Below are positions 1 through 10,589 of a stretch of DNA of 39,131 nucleotides, piece after piece. The stretch lies in the NCBI RefSeq assembly GCF_000496735.2, contig NZ_AYLO01000058.1, forward strand, positions 3,085 through 42,215. The letters run 5' to 3'. A program made the position numbers and the translations under genes. Positions within the stretch are counted from its first letter, which is position 1. Every line of letters starts with the position of its first letter. Source of the DNA: Methyloglobulus morosus KoM1 (GTDB lineage Bacteria > Pseudomonadota > Gammaproteobacteria > Methylococcales > Methylomonadaceae). A model generated the notes under the pieces. That model did not search any database. It had not been told where the DNA came from and saw only the letters and a list, made by a program, of their open reading frames with translations.

Positions 1-51
1 TTGTATGGCCAAGCCGTGGTCATCATCTTTAAAAGGCTCAAATTCAGCCAT
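1..51 (-). CDS. 5' end of an unidentified gene, cut by the window edge
   Basis: An ATG at 49-51 on the minus strand opens 17 uninterrupted codons that run off the window. The N-terminus reads MAEFEPFKDDDHGLAIQ, an acidic start. A purine-rich GAGAT lies just upstream. The gene would be divergent from nudJ, with about 215 nt of AT-rich DNA between them that could hold both promoters. The visible piece is too short to assign a function, and it could be a chance reading frame. Confidence 0.4.
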   Translation of the reverse strand, partial: MAEFEPFKDDDHGLAIQ

Positions 52-267
52 AGGATCTCGTCATTAATTACACACTACTAACATAATGCTGATATCGGCA
101 TAATTCAACCTAATTATAACAATAAAATCAAAAGTACCATGAATGGACGATAACTCAATTCATATAAATCGTTTGGTTGGACATTATTACGATGGTTAGT
201 TCAAATCTTTGCCTATCAGTCATAGATAAATCTTGTAAAATATCCGTTTAATTTGTCGGAAAGAATA

Positions 268-729
268 ATGGTGTGGAAACCACACGTTACGGTTGCCGCT
301 GTCATTGAGCGCAATGGGCGATTTTTGCTGGTCGAGGAACATACATCCAATGGCTTGCAATTCAACCAACCCGCTGGGCATCTTGAGGAAAACGAAAGCC
401 TGATCGATGCCGTGAAACGCGAAGCGTTAGAAGAAACCGGTTGGCAATTTGAACCTGAACAGATCGTATCTATCCAGCTTTGGCGTAAAAACTCACAAGC
501 CCCTAGTTTCTTAAGATGTTGCTTTTCGGGGCAATGCCATAGCCATGACCCTAACCATACCCTAGACGAAGGCATTGTGGCGACGCATTGGTTAACGCGT
601 GAGGAAATTCACGACCAGAAACATCGTTTACGTAGTCCCTTGGTTTCGATTGCAGTTGACGAATACCTTAGCGGCCAACGCTATCCGTTGTCTCTGCTGA
701 AAACTTTTATTGATTTGAAACATGCCTAA
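268..729 (+). CDS. nudJ: Nudix hydrolase, NudJ-like phosphatase
   Basis: 153-residue Nudix hydrolase. The Nudix box starts at Gly37 (PAGHLEENE, then KREALEETG at about 50-58), giving the full GX5EX7REUXEEXGU pattern that binds the divalent metal. The start [10 protein letters not shown] and the later LRSPLV and SGQRYPL segments match E. coli NudJ, which hydrolyses nucleoside tri- and diphosphates and thiamine pyrophosphate derivatives. The ATG at 268 is chosen because GGAAAG lies about 4 nt upstream. An in-frame TTG at 253 would add five residues but has no ribosome site. The 3' end overlaps mnmA by 8 nt, as expected for the conserved nudJ-mnmA pair, so the two are probably translationally coupled. 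Confidence 0.9.
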   Translation: MVWKPHVTVAAVIERNGRFLLVEEHTSNGLQFNQPAGHLEENESLIDAVKREALEETGWQFEPEQIVSIQLWRKNSQAPSFLRCCFSGQCHSHDPNHTLDEGIVATHWLTREEIHDQKHRLRSPLVSIAVDEYLSGQRYPLSLLKTFIDLKHA

Positions 730-1819
730 GAACATCATCGTAGGGATGTCGGGCGGTGTTGATTCCTCGGTAACGGCTTTATTATTACTTGAGCAAGGCC
801 ACCAAGTGACTGGCTTGTTCATGAAAAATTGGGAAGAGGACGACGGCACCGAATACTGTACCGCCATGCAAGACTTGGCCGATGCCCAACAAGTGTGCGA
901 CAAGCTCGGCATCGAATTAAAGACAGTCAATTTTGCCGCCGAGTATTGGGATGAGGTGTTTGAAGTGTTCCTGTCCGAATTCAAGGCCGGACGTACGCCC
1001 AACCCCGACATCCTGTGCAACAAGTACGTCAAGTTTAAGGCTTTCCTGGATTACGCTATCCAGGATTTGGGTGCTGAATATATTGCTACTGGACATTACG
1101 CGCGGGTCAGTGAAAACGACGGTGAGTTTTTCTTGTTGAAAGGGCTAGACCCTGACAAGGAGCAAAGTTATTTCCTGTACACACTTAAACAATACGAACT
1201 GGCGCACACCTTATTCCCCATCGGCCATCTGCATAAAAAGGAAATCCGCCAACTGGCTCAACAAGCAGGGTTTGATAATTGCCGTAAAAAAGACAGCACG
1301 GGGATATGCTTTATAGGCGAACGTAAGTTTAAGGAATTTTTGCAGCGCTACTTACCCGCCCAGCCCGGCGAAATGCGGTCACCGGAAGACCAGTTAATCG
1401 GCAAGCACCAAGGCTTGATGTATTACACCCTGGGGCAACGCCAAGGCTTGGGTATTGGTGGCGTTAAGGACGCACCGGATGAGCCTTGGTACGTGCTCGA
1501 CAAAGACCTGGAAAACAATATCCTCATCGTTGGGCAAGGCCATGACCATCCCCTCATGTTGCATGATTCCCTTGAAGCCAGCCGTCTAGATTGGTGCAAT
1601 AACAAGCCGTTAACGCAAGCTATCGAATGTGCCGCAAAAACCCGTTACCGTCAGGCCGACCAACCCTGCCGCGTGGAGCCGTTAAGCGAAGATCGTTGTC
1701 AGGTAAGTTTCTACGAACCCCAGCGCGCGATAACGCCGGGGCAATCCGTGGTATTTTACCAGGGCGATACTTGCCTCGGAGGCGGCGTGATTGAATCCAG
1801 GACGAACACTTACACCTAA
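722..1819 (+). CDS. mnmA: tRNA-specific 2-thiouridylase MnmA
   Basis: 365 residues, close to the 368 of E. coli MnmA. The enzyme activates U34 of tRNA-Lys, -Glu and -Gln with ATP and installs sulfur passed along from IscS and the Tus relay. The N-terminal PP-loop GMSGGVDSS is at residues 8-16. The two catalytic cysteines are C99 ([10 protein letters not shown]) and C196 ([10 protein letters not shown]). The C-terminal region holds the usual [12 protein letters not shown] segment. It overlaps the end of nudJ and is followed 21 nt later by purB. In E. coli hflD lies between mnmA and purB; it is absent here. Confidence 0.97.
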   Translation: MPKNIIVGMSGGVDSSVTALLLLEQGHQVTGLFMKNWEEDDGTEYCTAMQDLADAQQVCDKLGIELKTVNFAAEYWDEVFEVFLSEFKAGRTPNPDILCNKYVKFKAFLDYAIQDLGAEYIATGHYARVSENDGEFFLLKGLDPDKEQSYFLYTLKQYELAHTLFPIGHLHKKEIRQLAQQAGFDNCRKKDSTGICFIGERKFKEFLQRYLPAQPGEMRSPEDQLIGKHQGLMYYTLGQRQGLGIGGVKDAPDEPWYVLDKDLENNILIVGQGHDHPLMLHDSLEASRLDWCNNKPLTQAIECAAKTRYRQADQPCRVEPLSEDRCQVSFYEPQRAITPGQSVVFYQGDTCLGGGVIESRTNTYT

Positions 1820-3217
<1,398 letters not shown>

Positions 3218-3227
3218 CAACAGGGCT

Positions 3228-3794
3228 CTATTCATCGTATTTATCCGGGTGATCTTTTGATGATTTCAACAAGACATAAACGGCACCAGCACCGCCTTTT
3301 CTTGGCGGTGTCGAACAGAAGGCAAGCACATCCTTATGTTGCCTCAACCATCGGTTGAGGTGGTTTTTTAAGACGGGATGGTTATCGGAAGAGCGGTAAC
3401 CTTTACCGTGGATAATATGGACGCAACGATAACCCCGTGCCAGAGCATCATGCAGAAATTGCACAAACTGTTGTTTTGCCGCTAGTCTGTTCAATCCATG
3501 TAAGTCGATTTCCGCTTGCACTCCAAAAAAACCCTTACGTAATTTTGCAAGGACGCTATTTTGTACGCCAAGTGCAGCAAAGCTAAGGATTTCCTCATGG
3601 TCAACAGCGTCAATATCGGGCGCGATAGCGTCCTGCCAGGCATCATTTAGGTCAGGATGCCGGGGTTTTGGATAAGGCTTGGGCGGAGGATTGTCTTGTG
3701 TCAATACAACTTTGTCGCTTTTTACGGCGCGGACATCACCTATTGTTTGCCTGAACAAGTCGCTGTCTTTTGGGTTGATGATCTTTTTTGTCAC
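3228..3794 (-). CDS. Smr-domain protein, SmrA-like
   Basis: 188 residues with a C-terminal Smr (small MutS-related) domain: the DLHGL motif at about residues 97-101 and the IIHGKG motif near 128, followed by LNRWLRQH and a [10 protein letters not shown] strand. Smr domains bind and nick nucleic acid; the E. coli SmrB member cleaves mRNA at collided ribosomes. The N-terminal half ([18 protein letters not shown], then [12 protein letters not shown]) resembles E. coli SmrA/YdaL more than SmrB, although SmrA itself lacks DLHGL. The start is a GTG at 3794 with no obvious ribosome site; no better in-frame start is visible. It is divergent from surE, with 75 nt between the starts. Confidence 0.85.
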   Translation of the reverse strand: MTKKIINPKDSDLFRQTIGDVRAVKSDKVVLTQDNPPPKPYPKPRHPDLNDAWQDAIAPDIDAVDHEEILSFAALGVQNSVLAKLRKGFFGVQAEIDLHGLNRLAAKQQFVQFLHDALARGYRCVHIIHGKGYRSSDNHPVLKNHLNRWLRQHKDVLAFCSTPPRKGGAGAVYVLLKSSKDHPDKYDE

Positions 3795-3869
3795 GAATGC
3801 TGGTTTTGTTGTGCAAAGTTGATACTATTAATCGATTTTATAGCGGATTCTGCAAACAGGCGATGGTTA

Positions 3870-4631
3870 ATGTATATTTTGTTGAGCAATGATGATGGCT
3901 ACTTGGCTGAAGGGCTGTCTACACTGGCAAATGCATTAGGGCAACATGCCGATATATCTGTGGTTGCGCCCGATAAAAACCGCAGTGCGGCCAGCAATTC
4001 GCTGACCCTGGAAATGCCGCTTCGGGCTTCCGTGGGCGAGAACGGCTTCATTAAGGTGGATGGTACGCCGACGGATTGTGTGCATCTTGCGATTACGGGC
4101 TTATTGGAGAAAGAACCCGATATGGTATTTGCCGGCATCAATCATGGCGGCAACTTGGGCGATGACGTGCTGTATTCAGGGACAGTCGCCGCCGCGACGG
4201 AGGGACGGTTCTTGGGCTTGCCTGCGGTGGCCATTTCGTTGGCGGGAGGCGGTGAACAGGTGACACATTTCGAGACCGCCGCGCATGTGGCAGTCACGAT
4301 TTTAAAACAATTGATCGCCAAGCCTTTGCCTAAAGATACCCTCCTTAACGTCAACGTACCGGATATTGCCATTAAGGACTTGAAGGGTTATCAAGCCACT
4401 CGGCTAGGTCAACGGCACAAATCGGAACCCGTCATTACGGGCAAAGACCCGCGTGGACGGCTGCTATATTGGGTAGGCCCTCCGGGCGCGGAACAGGATG
4501 CCGGGCCTGGAACGGATTTTTTTGCCATCAGTTCCGGTTATGTGTCGGTAACTCCGCTACAATTGGATTTGACATGGTACAGTCGTATCAACGAAATTAA
4601 AACATGGTTGCCCCAGGAGATAAACGTATGA
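3870..4631 (+). CDS. surE: 5'/3'-nucleotidase SurE
   Basis: 253 residues, exactly the E. coli length, starting [10 protein letters not shown]. The metal-binding Asp8-Asp9 lie in the SNDDG motif, and the [22 protein letters not shown] stretch is the conserved acidic-metal/phosphate region. SurE dephosphorylates nucleoside monophosphates and exopolyphosphate and is linked to stress survival. The reading frame is open 213 nt further upstream, but that extension runs across the start of the divergent Smr gene and has no homologous look, so the ATG at 3870 is chosen. Its stop overlaps the start of pcm by 4 nt (ATGA), the usual surE-pcm arrangement. Confidence 0.95.
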   Translation: MYILLSNDDGYLAEGLSTLANALGQHADISVVAPDKNRSAASNSLTLEMPLRASVGENGFIKVDGTPTDCVHLAITGLLEKEPDMVFAGINHGGNLGDDVLYSGTVAAATEGRFLGLPAVAISLAGGGEQVTHFETAAHVAVTILKQLIAKPLPKDTLLNVNVPDIAIKDLKGYQATRLGQRHKSEPVITGKDPRGRLLYWVGPPGAEQDAGPGTDFFAISSGYVSVTPLQLDLTWYSRINEIKTWLPQEINV

Positions 4632-5287
4632 ACCCAAGCCTGCAAGGGATAGGCATGACCTCGCAGCGAACCCGCGACCGCATGGTCAACCGCTTGATCG
4701 AACAAGGCATACGCAGTAATAAGGTATTGGATGTGATGCGCAGTACGCCGCGCCACATCTTTGTTGATGAGGCCTTGGCAAGCAGGGCCTATGAAGATAA
4801 TCCCTTACCTATCGGTTATAACCAGACCATTTCCCAGCCTTACATCGTTGCACGGATGACGGAGCTGTTGCTGAAAGCGGGACATTTGTCGAAGGTACTT
4901 GAAATCGGCACGGGCTGTGGTTACCAAACGGCCATACTCGCGCAATTAGTGGATCATGTGTACTCGGTTGAACGGATTCTCCCGTTACAAAAAAAAGCCA
5001 AAAACAACCTGTGGGAACTCAAAATCAAAAATGTCAGCTATCTGCATAATGACGGCGGTTGGGGCTGGCCCGAGTATGCACCCTTTGATGGCATCCTGGT
5101 CAGTGCCGCACCGCCCGAAATCCCCGAAACCTTGCTACAACAAATGACAATGGGCGGTGTCATGGTGATCCCTACCGGCGAAAGCGGTAGACAGGCCTTG
5201 CAACGGGTAATACGCTCGGAAAAAGGCTATGAGGTTGAAGAATTGGATGCAGTGAGTTTCGTACCGTTTTTATCGGGGCGGGAATAG
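4628..5287 (+). CDS. pcm: Protein-L-isoaspartate O-methyltransferase Pcm
   Basis: 219 residues. It repairs age-damaged L-isoaspartyl residues by AdoMet-dependent methylation. Visible are the substrate region [23 protein letters not shown], the catalytic-domain [12 protein letters not shown] segment, and AdoMet motif [16 protein letters not shown]. The ATG at 4628 overlaps the surE stop and has AGGAG 7-8 nt upstream, which decides the start over an earlier in-frame ATG at 4604. In E. coli and pseudomonads nlpD and rpoS follow pcm; here an ABC transporter operon does. Confidence 0.95.
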   Translation: MNPSLQGIGMTSQRTRDRMVNRLIEQGIRSNKVLDVMRSTPRHIFVDEALASRAYEDNPLPIGYNQTISQPYIVARMTELLLKAGHLSKVLEIGTGCGYQTAILAQLVDHVYSVERILPLQKKAKNNLWELKIKNVSYLHNDGGWGWPEYAPFDGILVSAAPPEIPETLLQQMTMGGVMVIPTGESGRQALQRVIRSEKGYEVEELDAVSFVPFLSGRE

Positions 5288-5411
5288 CTTACCCTTTACA
5301 AATCCTAAATTAGTTTTTGGAAATACTCAAGGTAGCTGCATAAGGAATTATTAAACCAATTTTTAATCGAAAACCCTAATCAATAACCCGTCGGTATTTT
5401 GATCGCCTAAA

Positions 5412-5427
5412 CCCTTTCACTAAAGGG
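5412..5427 (+). promoter_or_regulatory. Small hairpin overlapping the ribosome site of the ABC binding-protein gene
   Basis: CCCTTT (5412-5417), loop CACT, AAAGGG (5422-5427) form a perfect 6-bp stem. The right arm contains most of the AAAGGGAG Shine-Dalgarno of the gene starting at 5433, so folding would hide it. The pairing is plain in the sequence; a regulatory role is inference. Confidence 0.35.
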
Positions 5428-5432
5428 AGCAT

Positions 5433-6440
5433 ATGTCGATAAAATGGGGATTTAGAGTGCCTTACATTAATCATCTCATGAAAACTTACGTTTTATTACT
5501 TGGCTTTTATCTTCTGGCGACTAACGGTTTTGCGTCAGATAAAACGACTATCCGAATTGGCGTTCAGCCTACGGGAACTTTGGCGTGGGAATTGTCTGTT
5601 TTGCAAACCGAAGACAACGCCAAAAACCTTGACTTCAACATAGAAACCCATCCCATTGCCACAAGCGAAGCCGGAAAGATAGCCTTACAGTCGGGTGCGG
5701 TGGATGTCATCGTTTCCGACTGGATTTGGGTATCTAAGGCCCGGTCTGAAGGCAATGATTTCACTTTTTACCCGTATTCAACGACCTCAGGCTCATTGAT
5801 CGTGCCGGAAAGTAGCCCGATTCTCACAATAAAGGACCTTAAAGGGAAACGACTGGGGATCGCAGGAGGCGAACTGGATAAAAACTGGTTGTTGTTGCAA
5901 ACATTAGCGCAACAAGCGCAATTGGACTTGAACACTTCAGTTGAAAAAGTATTTGGCGCCCCGCCGCTGATTAATGAACAGCTTAAACAAGGGCGTGTCG
6001 ATGCAGCACTTAATTACTGGCACTATGGCGCGAAGCTGGAAGCACAAGGCTATCGTCAGGTGATTGACGGTAAAGGCCTATTAAAAGGTTTAGGCATACC
6101 GGAAAACGTCCCTGCATTGGGTTATGTCTTTAAGCAAAGTTGGGCGACGGGACATAAAAAGGGGGTGGACAGCTTTTTCCAGGCCAGCAAAAAAGCCAAG
6201 CAGTTGTTATGTGCATCGGAACCCGATTGGAAAAAAATTATTCCCTTGATCCAAGCCGATGATATGGCCACACAAACCAAACTCCGCCAACGATATTGTG
6301 AAGGCGAAGTTACCCGATGGGGCGCGCCCGAACAGCAAGCGGCAGAACGGATTTATACCTTGTTGAGGAAGGTAAGCAACAATCTGCTCACTGGAAAGTC
6401 TGAGCACCTGCAACCGGGAACATTCTGGTCACAAGATTAA
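5433..6440 (+). CDS. ABC transporter periplasmic substrate-binding protein (NitT/TauT type)
   Basis: 335 residues with an N-terminal export signal whose hydrophobic core is at about residues 18-33 (VLLLGFYLLATNGFA) and likely cleavage before SDKTT. The mature part has the SsuA/NrtA/TauA-like fold pattern: TIRIGVQPTG, GAVDVIVSDWIWVSKA, TIKDLKGKRLGIAGG, and a C-terminal QGRVDAALNYWHYGA. The ligand cannot be read from sequence. The ATG at 5433 is preferred because AGGGAG lies 3-4 nt upstream. A second in-frame ATG at 5478 gives a more compact signal peptide but has no ribosome site. It is first gene of a binding protein-permease-ATPase operon, with the permease start 28 nt downstream. Confidence 0.85.
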   Translation: MSIKWGFRVPYINHLMKTYVLLLGFYLLATNGFASDKTTIRIGVQPTGTLAWELSVLQTEDNAKNLDFNIETHPIATSEAGKIALQSGAVDVIVSDWIWVSKARSEGNDFTFYPYSTTSGSLIVPESSPILTIKDLKGKRLGIAGGELDKNWLLLQTLAQQAQLDLNTSVEKVFGAPPLINEQLKQGRVDAALNYWHYGAKLEAQGYRQVIDGKGLLKGLGIPENVPALGYVFKQSWATGHKKGVDSFFQASKKAKQLLCASEPDWKKIIPLIQADDMATQTKLRQRYCEGEVTRWGAPEQQAAERIYTLLRKVSNNLLTGKSEHLQPGTFWSQD

Positions 6441-6468
6441 TATCGTGCTGACTACATTGAGGAAAATT

Positions 6469-7194
6469 ATGCCAGTGCTATCATTACTGGCATTGTTGGT
6501 GTTGTGGCAAGTGTTGGCGACCTGCCTCAACAGCAATAACTTACCTTCCCCCCTAGTCGTCGGCAGCGTCTTTTGGCAAGGCTGCCTGAGCGGACAAATC
6601 CCTTATCATTTGGGGGTCACATTGCTCAGGCTAATTGTGAGCTTTAGCATTGCCATGTTGCTGGGCTGCGCTATCGGCATTACGTTAGGACGGAACAAAA
6701 AACTCGACAGCTTCTTCGACAACTGGCTAGTGGTTTCCCTGAATATTCCGGCATTGGTCACCGTCATTTTGTGTTATGTCTGGTTTGGCCTGACTGAAGT
6801 GGCAGCGATTTTGGCAGTGGTCATCAACAAATTGCCCAATGTGGTTGTCACCGTCCGCGAAGGCGCCCGCAACCTGGATCAAGATTTACTGGAAATGGCG
6901 CATTGTTACCGCTACGGCAGAAAAAAAACCTTGCTGCATGTCGTCTGGCCGCAATTATATCCTTATGTCATGGGTGCAACCCGCTCAGGTCTCGCGTTGG
7001 TCTGGAAAATCATCCTGGTCGTCGAACTCCTGGGACGCAGTAACGGCATGGGCTACCAATTGCACCTATTCTTTCAACTATTTGATGTAGCAAGTATTTT
7101 AGCTTATACCATTGCCTTTGTCGCCGTGATCCAACTGATTGAATGGCTCGTCTTAAAGCCCTTGGACATAAAAGCGCAACGTTGGCGGCGTTGA
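6469..7194 (+). CDS. ABC transporter inner-membrane permease (NitT/TauT type)
   Basis: About 241 residues with roughly six hydrophobic segments, the first at 5-20 (LLALLVLWQVLA). The cytoplasmic EAA loop, which docks on the ATPase, is recognisable as VREGARNLDQDLLEMAHCYRYGR. This is the SsuC/TauC class (BPD_transp_1 fold). The ATG at 6469 has GAGGA 5 nt upstream. An in-frame GTG at 6445 would add eight residues including Arg-Lys but lacks a ribosome site. The ATPase gene starts 6 nt after the stop, so binding protein, permease and ATPase form one unit. Confidence 0.88.
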   Translation: MPVLSLLALLVLWQVLATCLNSNNLPSPLVVGSVFWQGCLSGQIPYHLGVTLLRLIVSFSIAMLLGCAIGITLGRNKKLDSFFDNWLVVSLNIPALVTVILCYVWFGLTEVAAILAVVINKLPNVVVTVREGARNLDQDLLEMAHCYRYGRKKTLLHVVWPQLYPYVMGATRSGLALVWKIILVVELLGRSNGMGYQLHLFFQLFDVASILAYTIAFVAVIQLIEWLVLKPLDIKAQRWRR

Positions 7195-7200
7195 CAGACG

Positions 7201-7926
7201 ATGATCGCAATTGACATTAAAAGAAAACTGTACCCGGCAAAAGGCAAAGCCGACAATCATTTAGTCATGGCTGATTTCCAATTGGCCGTCAACTCAGGTG
7301 AATTTGTCTGTTTGGTCGGCCCATCCGGCTGTGGAAAGACTTCATTACTGAACATCATTGCCGAACTCGATAATGATTATGAAGGGCACATCGGCTTCGG
7401 GCAACAAGAAAAACCGCCCAAGATTGGCTATGTCTTCCAAAATCCACGGTTGTTGCCTTGGCGTACGGTCAGGGAAAACATTGAACTGGCCATTGCACAG
7501 AAGCCATCCTCCAATAATATTGATGCCTTATTGGACGCGATGCAACTTACCCCATTTCAGCACGTTTACCCGGAACGGCTGTCCCTGGGCATGAGCCGCA
7601 GGGTGGCGATTATCCGGGCTTTTGCGATCAATCCTGACGTACTGTTGATGGACGAACCGTTCGTGTCCCTGGATGCAGCGACCGCAAGGCAGGTTGGGCA
7701 TCTCTTGATAAATTTATGGCAACAGCGGCCTCACACCGTCTTATTTGTTACCCATGATTTGCGGGAAGCGATTGCGCTAGCAGACCGCATTGTATTTTTG
7801 TCTCCAGCCCCAATGAAGATTATTGCCGAATCCACGGTAGGAATACCCCGAAATGAACGCGGCAATGAACAGGCCGTCGAAACCTTTAGGCAACGGCTTT
7901 TGCAGGATTATCCAGAAATAATCTGA
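7201..7926 (+). CDS. ABC transporter ATP-binding protein (NitT/TauT type)
   Basis: 241 residues. Walker A GPSGCGKTS is at 40-48, the Q-loop at FQNPRLLPW (79-87), Walker B LLMDEP at 148-153, the D-loop SLD, and the H-loop His185 (VTHD). The C-loop reads LSLGMSRR at 127-134 instead of the usual LSGGMRQR or LSGGQ, so the second signature glycine-pair position is Leu-Gly and the following Arg-Gln is Ser-Arg. The remaining catalytic residues are intact, so the protein is probably active. It powers the importer encoded just upstream. Confidence 0.9.
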   Translation: MIAIDIKRKLYPAKGKADNHLVMADFQLAVNSGEFVCLVGPSGCGKTSLLNIIAELDNDYEGHIGFGQQEKPPKIGYVFQNPRLLPWRTVRENIELAIAQKPSSNNIDALLDAMQLTPFQHVYPERLSLGMSRRVAIIRAFAINPDVLLMDEPFVSLDAATARQVGHLLINLWQQRPHTVLFVTHDLREAIALADRIVFLSPAPMKIIAESTVGIPRNERGNEQAVETFRQRLLQDYPEII

Positions 7927-8098
7927 ACTTTAAAAGAAAGCCCAGGGTTTTGCCGTCTCCAGGTCCTGGTTTTGCCCAGGAATAGACACCCACAAATAAG
8001 CTGTTAAACTGGATTTCAATCCTTATTTCAATCAATTTACGGCAGCTATCCGATTGGCTGGTAAAATAATAGGAACATAACAATAACTAATTTAACTT

Positions 8099-9112
8099 AT
8101 GGACAAAGCCATTATACTTACCGGTATCACTACCACCGGAACGCCACACTTGGGGAATTATGTCGGCGCTATCAGGCCCGCCATCGCTGCCAGTAAAAAC
8201 CAAAACGCCAAGCCATTCTATTTCCTGGCTGACTACCATTCTTTAATTAAGTGCCAGGAGCCGGAACGGGTCAAGCGTTCCAGCCTTGAAATTGCCGCAA
8301 CGTGGCTAGCCTTAGGCTTGGACACAGATAATGCGGTATTTTACCGTCAATCAGATGTACCCGAGATTCTGGAATTGACTTGGATGCTTACCTGCGTGAC
8401 CGCCAAAGGCTTGATGAACCGCGCCCATGCCTATAAAGCCGCCGTCGCCGACAATGAACAAGGCGGCGAGCAAGATCCCGACAAAGGTATTACGATGGGC
8501 TTGTTCAGCTACCCGATCCTGATGGCGGCCGACATCCTGATGTTCAATGCCAACAAAGTCCCTGTCGGCAGGGATCAAGTCCAACATATTGAGATGGCGA
8601 GGGATATTGCGGGGCGATTCAACCATATTTATGGTGAGTATTTTGCCTTGCCCGAAGCGGTACTTGACGAGAATGGTGCGACTTTATCGGGACTTGATGG
8701 GCGCAAAATGAGTAAGAGTTACAATAATACAATACCCTTGTTTGAACCGGAAAATAAGCTGAAAAAGCTCATCAACAAAATCAAGACCAATTCTTTAGAG
8801 CCCGGTGAGCCTAAAGAAACCGAGGGGTGCACTTTATTCAGCATCTACCAATCCTTTGCAACGGCGGATGAAGTGGCGCAAATTCGGCAGCGCTATGCCG
8901 AAGGTATCGGCTGGGGCGAAATGAAACGCATCTTGTTTGAGCATATCAACGGACAAATTGCCCCGGCACGGGAAAGGTATGACGCACTGATGGAAAAACC
9001 GGACCATATCGAAGAACAACTGCAAGAAGGTGCGAAAAAAGCCCGTGCAATCAGCAGCCCGTTCATCCGGGAATTACGCAAAGCCGTCGGAATCAACAGG
9101 ATCACTTCATGA
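8099..9112 (+). CDS. trpS: Tryptophanyl-tRNA synthetase TrpS
   Basis: 337 residues (E. coli 334), a class I synthetase that charges tRNA-Trp. The HIGH-equivalent motif is TPHLGN at 15-20 and the second motif is KMSKS at 203-207. The dimer and tryptophan-binding region [16 protein letters not shown] and [18 protein letters not shown] are intact. The upstream 172 nt (7927-8098) hold no recognisable gene. The stop overlaps the next start by 4 nt (ATGA). Confidence 0.97.
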   Translation: MDKAIILTGITTTGTPHLGNYVGAIRPAIAASKNQNAKPFYFLADYHSLIKCQEPERVKRSSLEIAATWLALGLDTDNAVFYRQSDVPEILELTWMLTCVTAKGLMNRAHAYKAAVADNEQGGEQDPDKGITMGLFSYPILMAADILMFNANKVPVGRDQVQHIEMARDIAGRFNHIYGEYFALPEAVLDENGATLSGLDGRKMSKSYNNTIPLFEPENKLKKLINKIKTNSLEPGEPKETEGCTLFSIYQSFATADEVAQIRQRYAEGIGWGEMKRILFEHINGQIAPARERYDALMEKPDHIEEQLQEGAKKARAISSPFIRELRKAVGINRITS

Positions 9113-9831
9113 GTATTTACGACAGAAAAATCAAGTTCAGCGATTGGTTGCGGAAATCCTTATTATTTATCCGCCGCGACCCCTGGGTTTGGATAGGTTA
9201 CTCCCTGTTAGTGGCGGCAATATTGTGTGTTGGCAGGGTATCTTACGCGCTGGGGATTTTTTCTGCCGTCGTTTGCCTGTTTGTCGGCGTCGGCGTAGCC
9301 AAATACTGTGACTTGAAACATGCAGAATCTGGCGCCGTCGGGTTGATCTGGGCCATCAAAAAAAGCTTGCCTTTGGCCATTATCTTGGGCGGCATGATCA
9401 TGCTGTGCTGGTTTATATTTTCGGCCCTTGCCAACATCCTCAACGGTCAGGTCGACATGATCAGCTACTTTTTCTTTGACTGGCAATACACCTCCGCAAA
9501 CCTTAGAGGCAGGGACAGCCGAGAATTGGCCATCTGGTTGTACGGTTATGCCAACATTACCTTGATTTTCACCTTGCTGATGCTCGCAACATTCGCCAGT
9601 TGGTATAGTTACCCCTTGATGTTGTTCAAGGATTACAGTTGGAGCCAGGCCAAAGAAGCAGGTCGGCATGAGTGTTCAACACAAAAGGAAGCGTACTACA
9701 AAACCTTGTTATTTCTGGTGTTTGAAGCCATTTTGTGTACCGAAATTACGCCTTGGTTGACCCCAATTTTATATGTCCTGACATCGACGTTTATGTTCGT
9801 GACGTACAAAAGCTTTTTTGAAAAAGCGTAA
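9109..9831 (+). CDS. Multipass inner-membrane protein of unknown function
   Basis: 240 residues with about five or six hydrophobic segments (approximately 25-42, 44-66, 84-108, 140-162, 200-216, 220-236). The N-terminus has a short cytoplasmic stretch followed by [15 protein letters not shown], which resembles the start of the BPSS1780-family membrane proteins; this similarity is remembered, not searched. It has no catalytic motif. The start codon overlaps the trpS stop, so it is probably translated by coupling to trpS. The function is unknown. Confidence 0.75.
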   Translation: MSIYDRKIKFSDWLRKSLLFIRRDPWVWIGYSLLVAAILCVGRVSYALGIFSAVVCLFVGVGVAKYCDLKHAESGAVGLIWAIKKSLPLAIILGGMIMLCWFIFSALANILNGQVDMISYFFFDWQYTSANLRGRDSRELAIWLYGYANITLIFTLLMLATFASWYSYPLMLFKDYSWSQAKEAGRHECSTQKEAYYKTLLFLVFEAILCTEITPWLTPILYVLTSTFMFVTYKSFFEKA

Positions 9832-9838
9832 TTTTATT

Positions 9839-9947
9839 GATTCGGCCTTGTGAAGTATTAAGTTTCCGTTCGCCTTGAGCCTGTCGAAAGGCGGTGTGTG
9901 CTTCGACAAGCTCAGCACGAACGGTCCAGACATTAAAAGGCCGAATC
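9839..9947. repeat. Nested inverted-repeat element between convergent genes
   Basis: An outer perfect 11-bp inverted repeat, GATTCGGCCTT (9839-9849) and AAGGCCGAATC (9937-9947), encloses an inner imperfect palindrome at 9866-9924. The inner arms are CCGTTCGCCTTGAGC then CTGTCGAAAG, and CTTCGACAAG then CTCAGCACGAACGG. The inner unit resembles the widespread intergenic palindrome built around GTTCGTGCTGAGC and TTGTCGAAG in Proteobacteria. Lying between two convergent genes, the whole may fold as a long hairpin and end transcription from both sides. Confidence 0.7.
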
Positions 9948-9953
9948 TATAGT

Positions 9954-10523
9954 CTAATGCAATCCTCCAAAGGCCTCCAATAATGCCGTAAGGTTATCTC
10001 TCGGCAACTGAACGGTTAGATGGACCTGCTCGGCAAAATCTTGACCGATTATTTCACCGTCCAGCTTTTTCAATAGGTGCTCTAAAAGCTGCATTTGCTT
10101 GTAATCCAAGGTCAGCTTTCTTTCAGCAACCTCAATGTAAGGATATAGCTCAGCTATTTCAATCACCCGCTTGGCGGTATTTCCATAAGCACGGGTTAAT
10201 CCCCCTGCCCCCAGCTTGATGCCACCGAAATATCGGATGACAGCCAACAAGGCATTAATCAAGTCTTTGCCCTCCAAATGCTGAAAAATTGGCTTTCCTG
10301 CGGTGCCGCTGGGTTCGCCTGCATCATTAAACCGACTGATAAAACCATTATGGGTTTTGATACGGTAAGCAAAGGCGATATGGGACGCACTGGGATGGGA
10401 AATTCGCAACTGACGAAGGCTATCAACGACGGCTGACTCGCTCAGACAAGGGATCAAGACACCGATAAAGCGCGACTTCTTTATTGAGTCCTCTATCGCA
10501 TACTGTGATTTAACGCATTGCAT
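9954..10523 (-). CDS. yigZ: YigZ/IMPACT-family protein
   Basis: 189 residues. It has the N-terminal IMPACT domain IKKSRFIGVLIPC, HIAFAYRI, FNDAGEPSGTAGKPI and YFGGIKLGAGGLTRAYG, followed by a C-terminal ferredoxin-like domain (LTLDYKQMQLLEHLLKKLDGEI) as in E. coli YigZ. The family is linked to translational stress control (GCN2 regulation in eukaryotes), but the bacterial role is not settled. The ATG at 10523 is chosen; an upstream in-frame TTG at 10547 adds eight residues, and neither has a clear ribosome site. It is the last gene of a minus-strand group, 66 nt after the small membrane protein gene. Confidence 0.88.
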   Translation of the reverse strand: MQCVKSQYAIEDSIKKSRFIGVLIPCLSESAVVDSLRQLRISHPSASHIAFAYRIKTHNGFISRFNDAGEPSGTAGKPIFQHLEGKDLINALLAVIRYFGGIKLGAGGLTRAYGNTAKRVIEIAELYPYIEVAERKLTLDYKQMQLLEHLLKKLDGEIIGQDFAEQVHLTVQLPRDNLTALLEAFGGLH

Positions 10524-10589
10524 GGAAGATCGGATTAAGCCGCTCAAGAAAGTAATCAGAAAAGGTTTGCATGCCTAATCCGGCCTTAC

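Noticed and set aside
3657-3869. N-terminal extension of SurE
   Set aside because: The open frame overlaps the start of the divergent Smr gene, lacks SurE similarity, and the ATG at 3870 gives exactly the family length.
7941-7980. Palindromic CCAGG-T-CCTGG between the ABC ATPase and trpS
   Set aside because: The stem is too short with a one-base loop and no T-run, so it is not a credible terminator or operator.
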